From positions 3,906,001 through 3,970,000 of the forward strand of contig NZ_SHKW01000001.1 of the NCBI RefSeq assembly GCF_004217555.1: a DNA stretch of 64,000 nt, in the 5' to 3' direction. Both the position numbers and the translations under genes were made by a program. The notes beneath the pieces are model-generated. The model did no database searches, was not told the DNA's origin, and saw nothing but the letters and a program-made list of their open reading frames with translations. This DNA comes from Edaphobacter modestus (GTDB lineage: Bacteria; Acidobacteriota; Terriglobia; Terriglobales; Acidobacteriaceae). Shown here one piece after another: positions 8,874 to 16,832 of the stretch (the stretch's first letter is position 1; every line of letters begins with the position of its first letter).

Positions 8874-10136
8874 ATGAACACTCGCATCTCGCTATCGCTC
8901 GCAGCCCTTCTTGTAGTTGCGGCACTACCCGCCAGCGCCAAGGTCTGCGACGTAAAGGCCTTTGGCGCCAAGGCCGACGGCGTCTTCAAGAACACCAAGG
9001 CGATACAGGCGGCGATTGACGACTGCTCGAAGGCCGGAGGCGGAACCGTCAAGCTCGCGGGAGGGACGTTTCTGTCCGGTCCGATTGTGCTGAAGAGCCA
9101 TGTGACGCTCGATCTCGAGAAGGGGACGACGCTGCTGGGCTCGCCGGATCACGCGGATTATCCGGCGAAGATGGAGTTTCGCGCAGAAGGGACGCAGGCG
9201 CTGGTGAGCGCGACGAATGCCGAGAACATCGCGATTACCGGGGCGGGAACGATCGACGGCAACGGCGAGAGCTGGTGGGCGGAGGCGCGGAAGACACAAA
9301 ATGCGGGAGTAGTGGGGGCGGTGAAATTTCGACCGCGGCTGGTGGTGTTCGATCACTGCAGGCATGTGCGGATGGAGGGTATGACGGTACAGAACTCGCC
9401 GAGCTGGCAGATTGTGCCGTACTACACGGACGACATGACGATCCGGAATGTTCGGATTCTTGCGCCGCAGCACTCGCCCAATACGGATGCGATCGATCCG
9501 TTCAGCTCCTCGAACATGGTGATCGACCACGTGTATGCCGATGTGGGCGATGACAATATCGCGATCAAGAGCGGAATCATCAACTCGCCGGGACCGGATG
9601 CGCCGAGCAAAAACATCACGATTACGGACTGCGAGTTCCTGCATGGGCATGGGCTTTCCATCGGCTCGGAGATTGCGGGCGGAGCGAACAACATTCACGC
9701 GGAGCGGATTCACTTCAAGGGGACCGACCAGGGGATTCGCATCAAGGCCAATCGCGACCGCGGCAACCAGGTCTTCAACATCTCCTTCAAGGACATCACG
9801 ATGGAGGATGTCCGGACCTCGATCCTGATCAGCGAGTATTACCCGAAGGTTCTTCCTGAGGGCGATGTGGCTGCGGCTCCGGTGACGCGGCTGACGCCGT
9901 TCTTCCATGACATCACCATCGAGAATGTGAAGTCGGTGAAGAGCGGTACCGCTGGAGTGATCGTCGGGCTGCCGGAGTCGCCGGTAAAGAATGTGGTGTT
10001 GAAGAACATCAACATCGCTGCGGAGAAGGGCATGACCATCGCTTACGCTGAAGTGACGGGCGCGAATGTGCATCTTGTGGTTGCGAACGGGGAGGCGATG
10101 ACGGTCGCTCCCAGCGCGAAGGTGGCGATCAAGTAG
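8874..10136 (+). CDS. Glycoside hydrolase family 28, polygalacturonase-like, secreted
   Basis: Hydrolyses pectin-type polygalacturonan outside the cytoplasm. A signal peptide (MNTRISLSLAALLVVAALPASA) is followed by the KAFGAKADG repeat start of the right-handed beta-helix. The four GH28 signatures are present in order: SPNTDAIDPF (NTD), VGDDNIAIKSG (DD), GHGLSIGSEIAGG (GHG) and GIRIKANRDRG (RIK). The length is 420 residues, normal for GH28. An in-frame ATG at 8850 would add eight residues; I prefer 8874 because it gives a standard signal peptide, though its GAGGAG is close to the start. A strong intrinsic terminator lies 25 bases downstream. Exact specificity (exo or endo, galacturonan or rhamnogalacturonan) is not decidable here. 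Confidence 0.9.
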   Translation: MNTRISLSLAALLVVAALPASAKVCDVKAFGAKADGVFKNTKAIQAAIDDCSKAGGGTVKLAGGTFLSGPIVLKSHVTLDLEKGTTLLGSPDHADYPAKMEFRAEGTQALVSATNAENIAITGAGTIDGNGESWWAEARKTQNAGVVGAVKFRPRLVVFDHCRHVRMEGMTVQNSPSWQIVPYYTDDMTIRNVRILAPQHSPNTDAIDPFSSSNMVIDHVYADVGDDNIAIKSGIINSPGPDAPSKNITITDCEFLHGHGLSIGSEIAGGANNIHAERIHFKGTDQGIRIKANRDRGNQVFNISFKDITMEDVRTSILISEYYPKVLPEGDVAAAPVTRLTPFFHDITIENVKSVKSGTAGVIVGLPESPVKNVVLKNINIAAEKGMTIAYAEVTGANVHLVVANGEAMTVAPSAKVAIK

Positions 10137-10139
10137 GCT

Positions 10140-10463
10140 TCAACAATCGACGGAAGGGGAGAGCGCGGCCTGGACCTCGGCCGCGCTTTTTCCTGCGATG
10201 CGAAGGACCTTGCTTCGGCTGGATGCGCCGGAGAGGAGAGCGACGCGCGATCGCGGCAGATGGAGTTGCTCGGCGACGAAGGCGATCAGCGCCTCGTTGG
10301 CGCGTCCGTCTATGGGCGGAGCGCTGAGGGCGATCTTGACGGCGCCGGCATGCGTTCCGGTTACGGCGTCTTTCTTCGCGCCGGGGTGGATGCGCACCGT
10401 GACGGTCGAGCCGTCGGGAAGGTCGCGGGCGAACTGGGCCTCGGGATTCAAATCAGAATTCAT
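10140..10463 (-). CDS. DUF167 (YggU/UPF0235) family protein
   Basis: A 107-residue small cytoplasmic protein of unknown function. The DUF167 core is clear: VRIHPGAKKDAV, KIALSAPPIDGRANEALIAF and LLSGASSRSKVLRI. Its ATG overlaps the stop codon of the upstream yggS-like gene (ATGA, 10460-10463), so the two are co-transcribed and probably coupled; yggS and yggU are neighbours in many genomes. Its last codons form one arm of the intrinsic terminator for the convergent GH28 gene. Only 3 bases separate the two stop codons. Confidence 0.88.
   Translation of the reverse strand: MNSDLNPEAQFARDLPDGSTVTVRIHPGAKKDAVTGTHAGAVKIALSAPPIDGRANEALIAFVAEQLHLPRSRVALLSGASSRSKVLRIAGKSAAEVQAALSPSVDC
10162..10191 (+). 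terminator. Rho-independent terminator of the GH28 gene, inside yggU coding sequence
   Basis: AGCGCGGCC (10162-10170) and GGCCGCGCT (10179-10187) form a perfect 9-base stem with an 8-base loop, followed by a run of five T (10187-10191). It is oriented for plus-strand transcription and begins 25 bases after the polygalacturonase stop. The whole structure is within the coding region of the convergent DUF167 gene, near codons for its GKSAAEVQAALSP end. Confidence 0.88.
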
Positions 10464-11158
10464 GGCGCTGCCGGATAGGTTCGCTTGCCGAAGATCGCGG
10501 TGCCGACGCGGACGCAGGTGCTGCCCTCTTCGATGGCGACGCGGAAGTCGTTCGACATGCCCATGGAGAGCTGGGTGAGCTTCGGGTGGGAGTTGAGGGC
10601 CTCGTCGCGGAGGCGGCGCAGTTGGCGGAAGTAGGGCCGCGCGGTCTCGGCGTCTTCGGACCAGGGCGGAACGGTCATCAGGCCGACGGCTTCGACGGAG
10701 GTGAGTTCGCGCAAGGAGTTGAGAAGGACGGAGAGATCTTCGGGGGCGATTCCGTGCTTCGATTCCTCGTGGCTCAGCTTCACTTCGATGAGCAGGGGAA
10801 GACGCTTGTTGCGAGTCTTTGCGGCGGCATCGAGGCGCTGGGCGATCTTGAGAGAGTCAACGGCGTCGATGGCGTCGAAGAGCTCGGCGGCCTTGTTGGT
10901 CTTGTTCGATTGCAGCGGTCCGATGAGGTGGAACGCCGCTCCTTCCAATCCCGCAACCGTGGCGAATTTCTGCTCAAATTCCTGGACGCGGTTCTCGCCA
11001 AAGAGGCGCTGACCGGCTTCGTAGGCTTCGAGAATCGCCTCGGCAGGATGTACTTTGCTGACGGCCATGAGGGTGACTTCGTGCTCGCTGCGACTGGCCC
11101 GTCGGCAGGCAGCGGCGATCTCTTCTTTCAGGGTGGCGATGTTGTCCGCGATACTCAT
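10460..11158 (-). CDS. YggS/PROSC family pyridoxal-phosphate homeostasis protein
   Basis: A 232-residue alanine-racemase-fold protein that binds PLP and helps balance B6 vitamers and amino-acid pools. Family marks are LMAVSKVHPAEAI with the PLP-binding lysine near residue 35, the segment FGENRVQEFEQK, FHLIGPLQSNKTNKA, LIEVKLSHEESKHG, GLMTVPPW and LSMGMSNDFRVAIEEGSTCVRVG. Length is usual. No SD is seen before ATG 11158; TAAGAT lies 9 bases upstream. It is followed by the overlapping DUF167 gene. Confidence 0.93.
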   Translation of the reverse strand: MSIADNIATLKEEIAAACRRASRSEHEVTLMAVSKVHPAEAILEAYEAGQRLFGENRVQEFEQKFATVAGLEGAAFHLIGPLQSNKTNKAAELFDAIDAVDSLKIAQRLDAAAKTRNKRLPLLIEVKLSHEESKHGIAPEDLSVLLNSLRELTSVEAVGLMTVPPWSEDAETARPYFRQLRRLRDEALNSHPKLTQLSMGMSNDFRVAIEEGSTCVRVGTAIFGKRTYPAAP

Positions 11159-11212
11159 CTCATCAGCATCTTACTTGCTGGCAACCATCAATTCCCGGAG
11201 AGAGACAAACGC

Positions 11213-11542
11213 ATGTGGACCATCCTTCTGCTGATCGGCTCGAATATCTTTATGACCTTCGCCTGGTATGGCCATCTGAAGTACCGCGAGGTGGCGCTTT
11301 GGAAGGTCATCGTCGTGAGCTGGGGCATTGCATTCTTTGAGTACTGCCTGCAGGTTCCGGCCAATCGGATCGGCTCGAGGACGTTTACGCCGGATCAGTT
11401 GAAGGTGATGCAGGAGGTGATTACGCTGGCGGTGTTCGGAGTGTTTTCAACGTTTTATTTCGGCGACAAGCTGCACTGGAATCATGCCGTGGCCTTCTGC
11501 TGCCTGGTGGCCGGGGCGTTCTTCATGTTCCACAAGTTTTAG
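11213..11542 (+). CDS. DUF486 family small membrane protein
   Basis: A 109-residue protein with four hydrophobic segments (residues about 1-18, 28-45, 65-85, 88-106). It carries the DUF486 marks FAWYGHLK near the start and the block FEYCLQVPANRIGS followed by LKVMQEVITLAVFGVFS. Members are small inner-membrane proteins related in topology to the drug/metabolite transporter group; their function is unknown. ATG 11213 follows GGAGAGAG at a good distance. The frame is open much further upstream but that part is antisense to yggS. Confidence 0.88.
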   Translation: MWTILLLIGSNIFMTFAWYGHLKYREVALWKVIVVSWGIAFFEYCLQVPANRIGSRTFTPDQLKVMQEVITLAVFGVFSTFYFGDKLHWNHAVAFCCLVAGAFFMFHKF

Positions 11543-11571
11543 GAGCTGGAGCCGCTGCTAACATCGTCTTC

Positions 11572-13275
11572 ATGTTACGCTCTGTTTTTTTGCTGCTCAC
11601 TGCGCTCCCACTGGCTGCACAGACTGCGTCTGTGCCGAAGATTCAGGTGACGATCGATCAGAGATCGGCGGGCGATGGCGAACTGACGGGCAGGTTGATG
11701 GTCGCGATCTCGAAGGATTCGAAGGATTCGAAAGATGAGCCCCGGATGCAGATCGACGAGTCCTACCAGTCACAGCAGATCTTCGGGATGGATGTTACGA
11801 ATGCGAAGCCGGGCACTCCTCTTGTGCTGGACGATGCAAACTCGTTCGGGTTTCCGATCCAGCATCTTCATGACCTGCCGCCCGGGGAGTATACGGTGCA
11901 GGCGGTCTTCAATCGGTACGAGAGGTTCCAGCTGGCGAATGGAAAAACGGTGCTGTTGCCGCCGGATAAAGGCGAGGGACAGCACTGGAACCTTAAGCCC
12001 GGCAACCCGATGAGCAAGCCCGTGAAGGTGAAGTGGTCGCCGGACAGCGATCTTCGCATCGAGGTGAAGGACGTCATTCCTCCGGTCGCGGCACCGGAAC
12101 CGGATACGAAGTATCTTCGCCACGTTCGCATCCGGAGTGAGCTGCTCTCGCGCTTCTGGGGACGGGATATGTACCTGTCGGCGATCGTGATTCTTCCGGA
12201 CGGATTCGATACGCATCCGTCCGCGCACTATCCGACGGTTGTCTATCAGGACCATTTTCATGCGAACTTTTCTGCCGTTGGGTGGAGGGAGACTCCTCCC
12301 ACGCCTGAGCTGAAGGGGCGCGAGGCCTTTCGCGCGAAGTGGCAGTATGCCTTTTATGAGGCGTGGACCAATGGGACGCTTCCTCGCGTTCTGCTTATTG
12401 AGCCACAGCATGCGAATCCTTACTATGACGATTCGTACGCTGTGAACTCGGCAAATGTCGGTCCGTACGGCGATGCCATCACGCAGGAGCTGATCCCCGC
12501 GGTGGAGAAGCAGTTTCGCGGGATCGGGCAGGGATGGGCGCGGGCGACGTATGGCGGAAGCACGGGAGGATGGGAGGCGCTGGCATCGCAGGTCTTCTAC
12601 CCGGAGTTCTACAACGGCACGTGGGCCCTGTGCCCCGATCCGGTTGATTTCCACGCGTACCAGGTGACGAATCTCTACGACGACGAGAACGCCTATGTGC
12701 GCAAAGGGCCGTTTGCGACGATCGAGATTCCTTCGGACCGTCGTGGGGACGGCAATATTACGGCACAGATGGCGCAGGTGAATCATTACGAGCTTGCGCT
12801 TGGAAGCCATGGTCGCTCGGGAGAGCAGTACGACATCTGGCAGGCGGTGTTTTCACCGCAGGGAGAGGATGGTTATCCTGCGCCGGTGTACGACAAGCTG
12901 ACGGGCAAGGTTGATAAGAAGGTGGTCGAGTACTGGCGCGATCATTACGATCTGGATGCGATTTTGATGCGTGACTGGACGACGCTGGGACTGAAGCTCG
13001 AGGGCAAGCTGCATATTGCCGTGGGAGACAGCGACACCTACTTCCTCAACAACGCGGTGTACCTGATGCAGGAGAATCTTAAGAAGACACGTCATCCGCA
13101 CTCGGACGCGACGTTTGATTTCGGTCCGCGGCAGCCGCACTGCTATACGGGAGCGCGGCCGGACTGGGATGAGAGCGAGGGAGCGGATCTGAATCAGCGA
13201 GTGCTTCCGCTGATGGCGCGTCACATGATCGAGACGGCTCCGAAGGGCGCGGATGTGGAGAGCTGGCGGTATTAG
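11572..13275 (+). CDS. Secreted alpha/beta-hydrolase, esterase (PF00756-like)
   Basis: A 567-residue protein with a signal peptide (MLRSVFLLLTALPLAAQ). The N-terminal half (about 20-180) is a beta-rich domain; the C-terminal half is an esterase-D/enterochelin-esterase-type hydrolase with the nucleophile elbow TYGGSTGGWEAL (GGSTGG) near residue 325 and a late PHCYTGARPDW histidine. The natural substrate is unknown; carbohydrate or siderophore esters are typical for the family. A 9-base unit TCGAAGGAT is repeated about three times at 11712-11738, coding SKDSKDSKDE. TAACAT lies 7 bases before the ATG and no SD is seen. It lies 29 bases after the DUF486 gene on the same strand. Confidence 0.78.
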   Translation: MLRSVFLLLTALPLAAQTASVPKIQVTIDQRSAGDGELTGRLMVAISKDSKDSKDEPRMQIDESYQSQQIFGMDVTNAKPGTPLVLDDANSFGFPIQHLHDLPPGEYTVQAVFNRYERFQLANGKTVLLPPDKGEGQHWNLKPGNPMSKPVKVKWSPDSDLRIEVKDVIPPVAAPEPDTKYLRHVRIRSELLSRFWGRDMYLSAIVILPDGFDTHPSAHYPTVVYQDHFHANFSAVGWRETPPTPELKGREAFRAKWQYAFYEAWTNGTLPRVLLIEPQHANPYYDDSYAVNSANVGPYGDAITQELIPAVEKQFRGIGQGWARATYGGSTGGWEALASQVFYPEFYNGTWALCPDPVDFHAYQVTNLYDDENAYVRKGPFATIEIPSDRRGDGNITAQMAQVNHYELALGSHGRSGEQYDIWQAVFSPQGEDGYPAPVYDKLTGKVDKKVVEYWRDHYDLDAILMRDWTTLGLKLEGKLHIAVGDSDTYFLNNAVYLMQENLKKTRHPHSDATFDFGPRQPHCYTGARPDWDESEGADLNQRVLPLMARHMIETAPKGADVESWRY

Positions 13276-13301
13276 ACCCGGCTCTCGTTCTTCGCGATTC
13301 G

Positions 13302-14084
13302 CTATGGTTTCTTCTGATCGAAGAGCGAGAGTGGTTCTGCGAACAATTCTTTCAGGAAGTCTTCGCGGTTGTTCAGGAAGTAGCGGACGATCTGAAGCGG
13401 AGCCGTCTCTTCATAGTCGATCCATCGAAGAGGAGAGCTGTCGAAGGATAGGATTTGTGCCTCGGGGTATCCGAGCAGGACTGGTGAGTGCGTGGAGATG
13501 ATGAACTGCGCGTCCTTGTACTGCCTCAGGGTGTCGTGCATGAGCACGAGAAAGGCAAGCTGACGCTGCGGCGAAAGAGCAGCTTCGGGCTCGTCGAGGA
13601 GAAAGAGGCCGTTGCGGTGGAACTTGTGTTTGAGGAGGGTGAAGAAGGTTTCGCCATGGGAACGGGAGTGCAGGCTCCGGTCACCGTACCCCGAAAGTAC
13701 CGGATAAACAGGAAAGCTGTAGACCTCGCTGTCGAGTTGATCGAGATGTGAGGCGGTATTAAAGAAACTTTCGGCGCGGAGGAAAAAACCTGCGCCGGTG
13801 CGCCTGTCGAAAGAGAGGCGTAAGGCACGTACCAGAGTATCGGTGGAGTGATTGTGTTCGGTCGTGTCGTGGTGGATGTTTCGGTTGCCGCCCTCTGGGC
13901 CAAACCCGTAATGCGCAGCAATCGCCTCCAGCAATGTGGATTTGCCGGTGCCGTTTTCTCCGGCGAAGAAGATCACGCGCGAGGTGATATCGATCTCGGT
14001 CAGCGAAGCAATCGTTGGCACAGAGAACGGATAGGTGTTCCAGTCTTCTACGCGATCTCGCAGCAGGGTGATCTTCTTGAGCAT
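13302..14084 (-). CDS. AAA family ATPase (COG3910-type)
   Basis: A 260-residue single-domain ATPase of the ABC/SMC-like AAA_21/AAA_23 group. Walker A is FFAGENGTGKSTLLEAI (residues about 40-56), an HSRSHGETFF signature-like motif lies near residue 145, and Walker B is GLFLLDEPEAALSPQRQLAFL followed by FIISTHSPVLLGYP (switch histidine). Proteins of this type occur singly and their role is unknown; some resemble the ATPase parts of anti-phage systems, but no nuclease or other partner gene is adjacent here. It lies 57 bases after trxB on the same strand, behind a terminator hairpin, and lacks a visible SD before ATG 14084. Confidence 0.85.
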   Translation of the reverse strand: MLKKITLLRDRVEDWNTYPFSVPTIASLTEIDITSRVIFFAGENGTGKSTLLEAIAAHYGFGPEGGNRNIHHDTTEHNHSTDTLVRALRLSFDRRTGAGFFLRAESFFNTASHLDQLDSEVYSFPVYPVLSGYGDRSLHSRSHGETFFTLLKHKFHRNGLFLLDEPEAALSPQRQLAFLVLMHDTLRQYKDAQFIISTHSPVLLGYPEAQILSFDSSPLRWIDYEETAPLQIVRYFLNNREDFLKELFAEPLSLFDQKKP

Positions 14085-14090
14085 GGAAAA

Positions 14091-14113
14091 GGCCAGCCTT
14101 TGAGCGGCTGGCC
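14091..14113 (-). terminator. Terminator hairpin after trxB
   Basis: GGCCAGCC (14091-14098) and GGCTGGCC (14106-14113) form a perfect 8-base stem with a 7-base loop. Read on the minus strand the hairpin is followed by TTTT, which suits termination of trxB transcription. It ends only 6 bases before the start codon of the downstream AAA ATPase gene and takes the place of an SD sequence there. Confidence 0.72.
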
Positions 14114-14141
14114 CGAGAATAAATCAAAAAGGGCAGGTGAA

Positions 14142-15095
14142 TTACCGGCCGTGTTCTTCGAGGTACTTTTCGACTTCAAGGGCGGCCATGCAGCCGGAGC
14201 CTGCGGCGGTGATCGCCTGGCGGTAGCGGCGGTCCTGGATGTCTCCGCAGGCGAAGACGCCGGGGATGATCTCGCCGTTCAGGGTGGTGAAGACGTTGTT
14301 CCTGGTCAGGATATAGCCGTCCTCGTCGAGATCCATCATTCCGGTAAAGGCCTTGGCGTTGGGCTCATGGCCGATGCCGAGGAACATGGCGGAGACGGAA
14401 AGGACGGACTCTACGCCGGTGGTCTTGTTCTTGAGACGCAGGCCCTTGACATCCTTGTCTTCGACGCCAAGCACCTCGTCGACGATCGTATTCGGGAGGA
14501 ACTCGATCTGCTTGTGCGCCATGGCGCGGTCGAGCATGATTTTGGAGGCGCGGAATCGCTCACTGCGATTGATGATGGTCACCTTGGTGGCGAAGCGGGT
14601 GAGGAAGAGCGCCTCTTCCATGGCCGAGTCTCCTCCGCCGATGACGGCGATCTCCTTGCCGGAGAAGAAGAAGCCGTCGCAGGTGGCGCAGGAGCTGACT
14701 CCGTGGCCGATGAGCGCCTGCTCGCTGGGGAGATTGAGCCAGCGCGCGCTTGCTCCCGAGGCGATGATGAGGGTCCGGGTGTGGATGGTCTCCTTGCCAA
14801 GATTGAGGGCAAAGGGCCGCCTGGTAAGGTCGATGGAATTGAGGTGCGCCATCCGCAGCTCGGTGCCGAAGCGAACCGCCTGCTTCTTCATGTTCTCGAT
14901 CAGCTCGGGGCCCTGGATGCCTTCCGGCCATCCGGGAAAGTTCTCGACGAGGGTGGTGATCGAAAGCTGTCCTCCCGGCTCGTGGCCCTCCAGCACCAGG
15001 GGCTTGAGGTTTGCCCTTGCCGTGTAGATGGCAGCAGTCAGGCCCGAGCATCCGGATCCCAGGATGACAGTGTCGCGTGTCGTGTTTTCGCTCAT
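14142..15095 (-). CDS. trxB: Thioredoxin reductase (NADPH)
   Basis: A 317-residue FAD/NADPH enzyme that reduces thioredoxin in the cytoplasm. The FAD motif is VILGSGCSGLTAAIYTARA (GSGCSG where GSGPAG is more common), the redox-active site is SSCATCDGFFF near residue 138, the NADPH motif IAVIGGGDSAMEEALFL follows, and the C-terminal FAD contact is PGVFACGDIQDRRYRQAITAAGSG. Length is normal. The start ATG 15095 is preceded by AAGGGAGCTT. It is divergent from a small gene of unknown function. Confidence 0.94.
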   Translation of the reverse strand: MSENTTRDTVILGSGCSGLTAAIYTARANLKPLVLEGHEPGGQLSITTLVENFPGWPEGIQGPELIENMKKQAVRFGTELRMAHLNSIDLTRRPFALNLGKETIHTRTLIIASGASARWLNLPSEQALIGHGVSSCATCDGFFFSGKEIAVIGGGDSAMEEALFLTRFATKVTIINRSERFRASKIMLDRAMAHKQIEFLPNTIVDEVLGVEDKDVKGLRLKNKTTGVESVLSVSAMFLGIGHEPNAKAFTGMMDLDEDGYILTRNNVFTTLNGEIIPGVFACGDIQDRRYRQAITAAGSGCMAALEVEKYLEEHGR

Positions 15096-15188
15096 AAGCT
15101 CCCTTAGTGTAAATGCGCGGCCGGAGAAAAAGATGCATCGGGCCTGGGGACCTTCGGGGGAGGGGTTTTGCGGATCTACAATGGAATC

Positions 15189-15389
15189 ATGGCAAATCTA
15201 ACGCTGGTGTATGGAATGAGGCTGTTACCCGCCGATGAGATCGTTCGCGTGGGAGATGCGCCGGTCGATCTGAAGAATGGAAACCAGGCGCATGTGACGA
15301 TGCATGTGCTCGAAGGCAGCCGGGAGGAGATCGAAGGCCAGCTTCGGATGAGCCTCGACGCGTTTTTTGATTTTTATCCGGAGATTTAG
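15189..15389 (+). CDS. Small conserved-looking protein of unknown function (66 aa)
   Basis: I do not recognise this protein. It begins MANLTLVYGMRLLPADEIVR and ends DAFFDFYPEI, is acidic, and has no signal peptide or membrane segment. Codon use is like that of the neighbours. TACAAT sits 6 bases before the ATG at 15189 and no SD is present, which suggests a leaderless transcript; an in-frame TTG at 15168 behind GGGGAGGGG is the alternative start and would add seven residues. It lies between divergent trxB and the convergent diguanylate cyclase gene. Confidence 0.55.
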   Translation: MANLTLVYGMRLLPADEIVRVGDAPVDLKNGNQAHVTMHVLEGSREEIEGQLRMSLDAFFDFYPEI

Positions 15390-15404
15390 CTGCAATCGCC
15401 TGCG

Positions 15405-16673
15405 TCAGGCGTGTGCGAGGGGAATCTGGCGCTTCTGCTGATACATCCGCTGGTCGGCCAGCCTTCGCAGGAGGACCTCGTCGGTGGTGTCGTCGGGGTA
15501 TACGGCGACTCCGACGCTCCCGCCTACGGTGAAACTCTCGTCGCCCAGTGAGAAGGGCCTTGCGAGAGTTTCGACGACGCGGGTGGTGGTGATCTCGACG
15601 ATGCGCGAGACGGGCAGGCTGTTGGGAAGGTTGGTTGCGACGATGATGAATTCGTCGCCGCCAAGCCGTGCCAGGATATCGGTGGAACGGATCACCTGCC
15701 TGAGGTTTCGGGCGATATCTTGCAGCAGAAGATCGCCGGTGTCGTGGCCTCGCGTGTCGTTGACGGTCTTGAAACCGTTGAGATCGATCATGATGACGGC
15801 AGCGCGGGAGCCTGTACGCTGGGCGTGTTTGATGGCTTCGTCCATCTTGTCTTCGAAGCAGCGACGGTTCGGCAGGCCGGTGAGCTGGTCGTGCAGGGCG
15901 AACCACTCATTGGTCGAGACCTGACGCTCGAGCAGGACGAGAAGCATGCCGATGGTGACGAGGAATTTCTGCCAGTCCCAGACCTCCTTTGCGAGATCGG
16001 CGTACTGGGGCCGGCTGGACACCCAGGAATGGGCGAGAAAGACGAGAGCCCCGGTGGTAAATCCGGTGATGATCGCGACTCTGCCCAAGCTATTGCGTGG
16101 AAGGCTGAGGCCAAAGACGAAGGCTGTGGACAGGTAAAGCACAAAGAGGGGGAAGTAGGCCGTATCCCGAAACATGTTGGCCGATGCGAACACCCAGACC
16201 GGTACCCAGATCGCGATCTGAACGGCAATCAGGGACCACGCCTTGCCCAGCTGGACGCTTCGGGTGAGCAGGAACGGAGTGAAGAGACCGATAGCGAGTC
16301 CAAATCCGGCGATCAGGTGGTAGGGTTTGGGTTCGCGAAGATCGAAGGCGTAGGCTGTCTCGACGGCGGCGAGGGCGGGGGCGTTCAGCCAGAGGTACAT
16401 CAGCGTGGCGCGTCGCGGGAAGAGCTTGCTGGAGGCCGCCCAGAGAAAGATGACCCCGGCGGCGAGGTAGGAATCGAGCGCCAGGACGTGCATCGGGATG
16501 TGGCGGGGGCCGGATGGTTTGTAAAAGGCGTAGGCGAGTGCCTCGAGGAAGATGAACAACAGGCCGATGATCCAGAGTCCAACGCCTTCCTGCAGGTGCC
16601 GGCGGCGTAGGAAATGGAGGATCGTTAACAGCATCACCATTGCGACGAGGTCCGGCAGAAGAACGATATTCAT
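15405..16673 (-). CDS. Membrane-bound diguanylate cyclase (GGDEF)
   Basis: A 422-residue protein that makes cyclic di-GMP. The N-terminal half (about 1-240) has seven or more hydrophobic segments and no recognised sensor name. The GGDEF domain spans about 255-415: DQLTGLPNRRCFEDKM, then a substrate-site IDLNGFKTVNDTRGHDTGD and the intact active site ARLGGDEFIIV, followed by VGGSVGVAVYPDD. RxxD of an inhibitory site is not evident just before GGDEF. It is the only c-di-GMP gene in the window. It stands 159 bases downstream of the SSS symporter gene on the same strand; AGAGGG precedes the ATG. Confidence 0.9.
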   Translation of the reverse strand: MNIVLLPDLVAMVMLLTILHFLRRRHLQEGVGLWIIGLLFIFLEALAYAFYKPSGPRHIPMHVLALDSYLAAGVIFLWAASSKLFPRRATLMYLWLNAPALAAVETAYAFDLREPKPYHLIAGFGLAIGLFTPFLLTRSVQLGKAWSLIAVQIAIWVPVWVFASANMFRDTAYFPLFVLYLSTAFVFGLSLPRNSLGRVAIITGFTTGALVFLAHSWVSSRPQYADLAKEVWDWQKFLVTIGMLLVLLERQVSTNEWFALHDQLTGLPNRRCFEDKMDEAIKHAQRTGSRAAVIMIDLNGFKTVNDTRGHDTGDLLLQDIARNLRQVIRSTDILARLGGDEFIIVATNLPNSLPVSRIVEITTTRVVETLARPFSLGDESFTVGGSVGVAVYPDDTTDEVLLRRLADQRMYQQKRQIPLAHA

Positions 16674-16832
16674 TGGCCCTCTTTCGGGCGCAGCATCTCT
16701 TTGGTCATTGAGAACTCTCGGATCTCTGGACTCTAACGAATGTTGAAAACAAACGACGACAGTGTTACGGGAATGCGAACGATTGTGAACGATAACGCAG
16801 CGGCGTGCAATAGGAGAGCACGGAGCCGACTC

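Noticed and set aside
13302..14084. AAA ATPase as part of an anti-phage defence system
   Set aside because: No nuclease, toxin or other partner gene adjoins it; neighbours are trxB and a secreted esterase.
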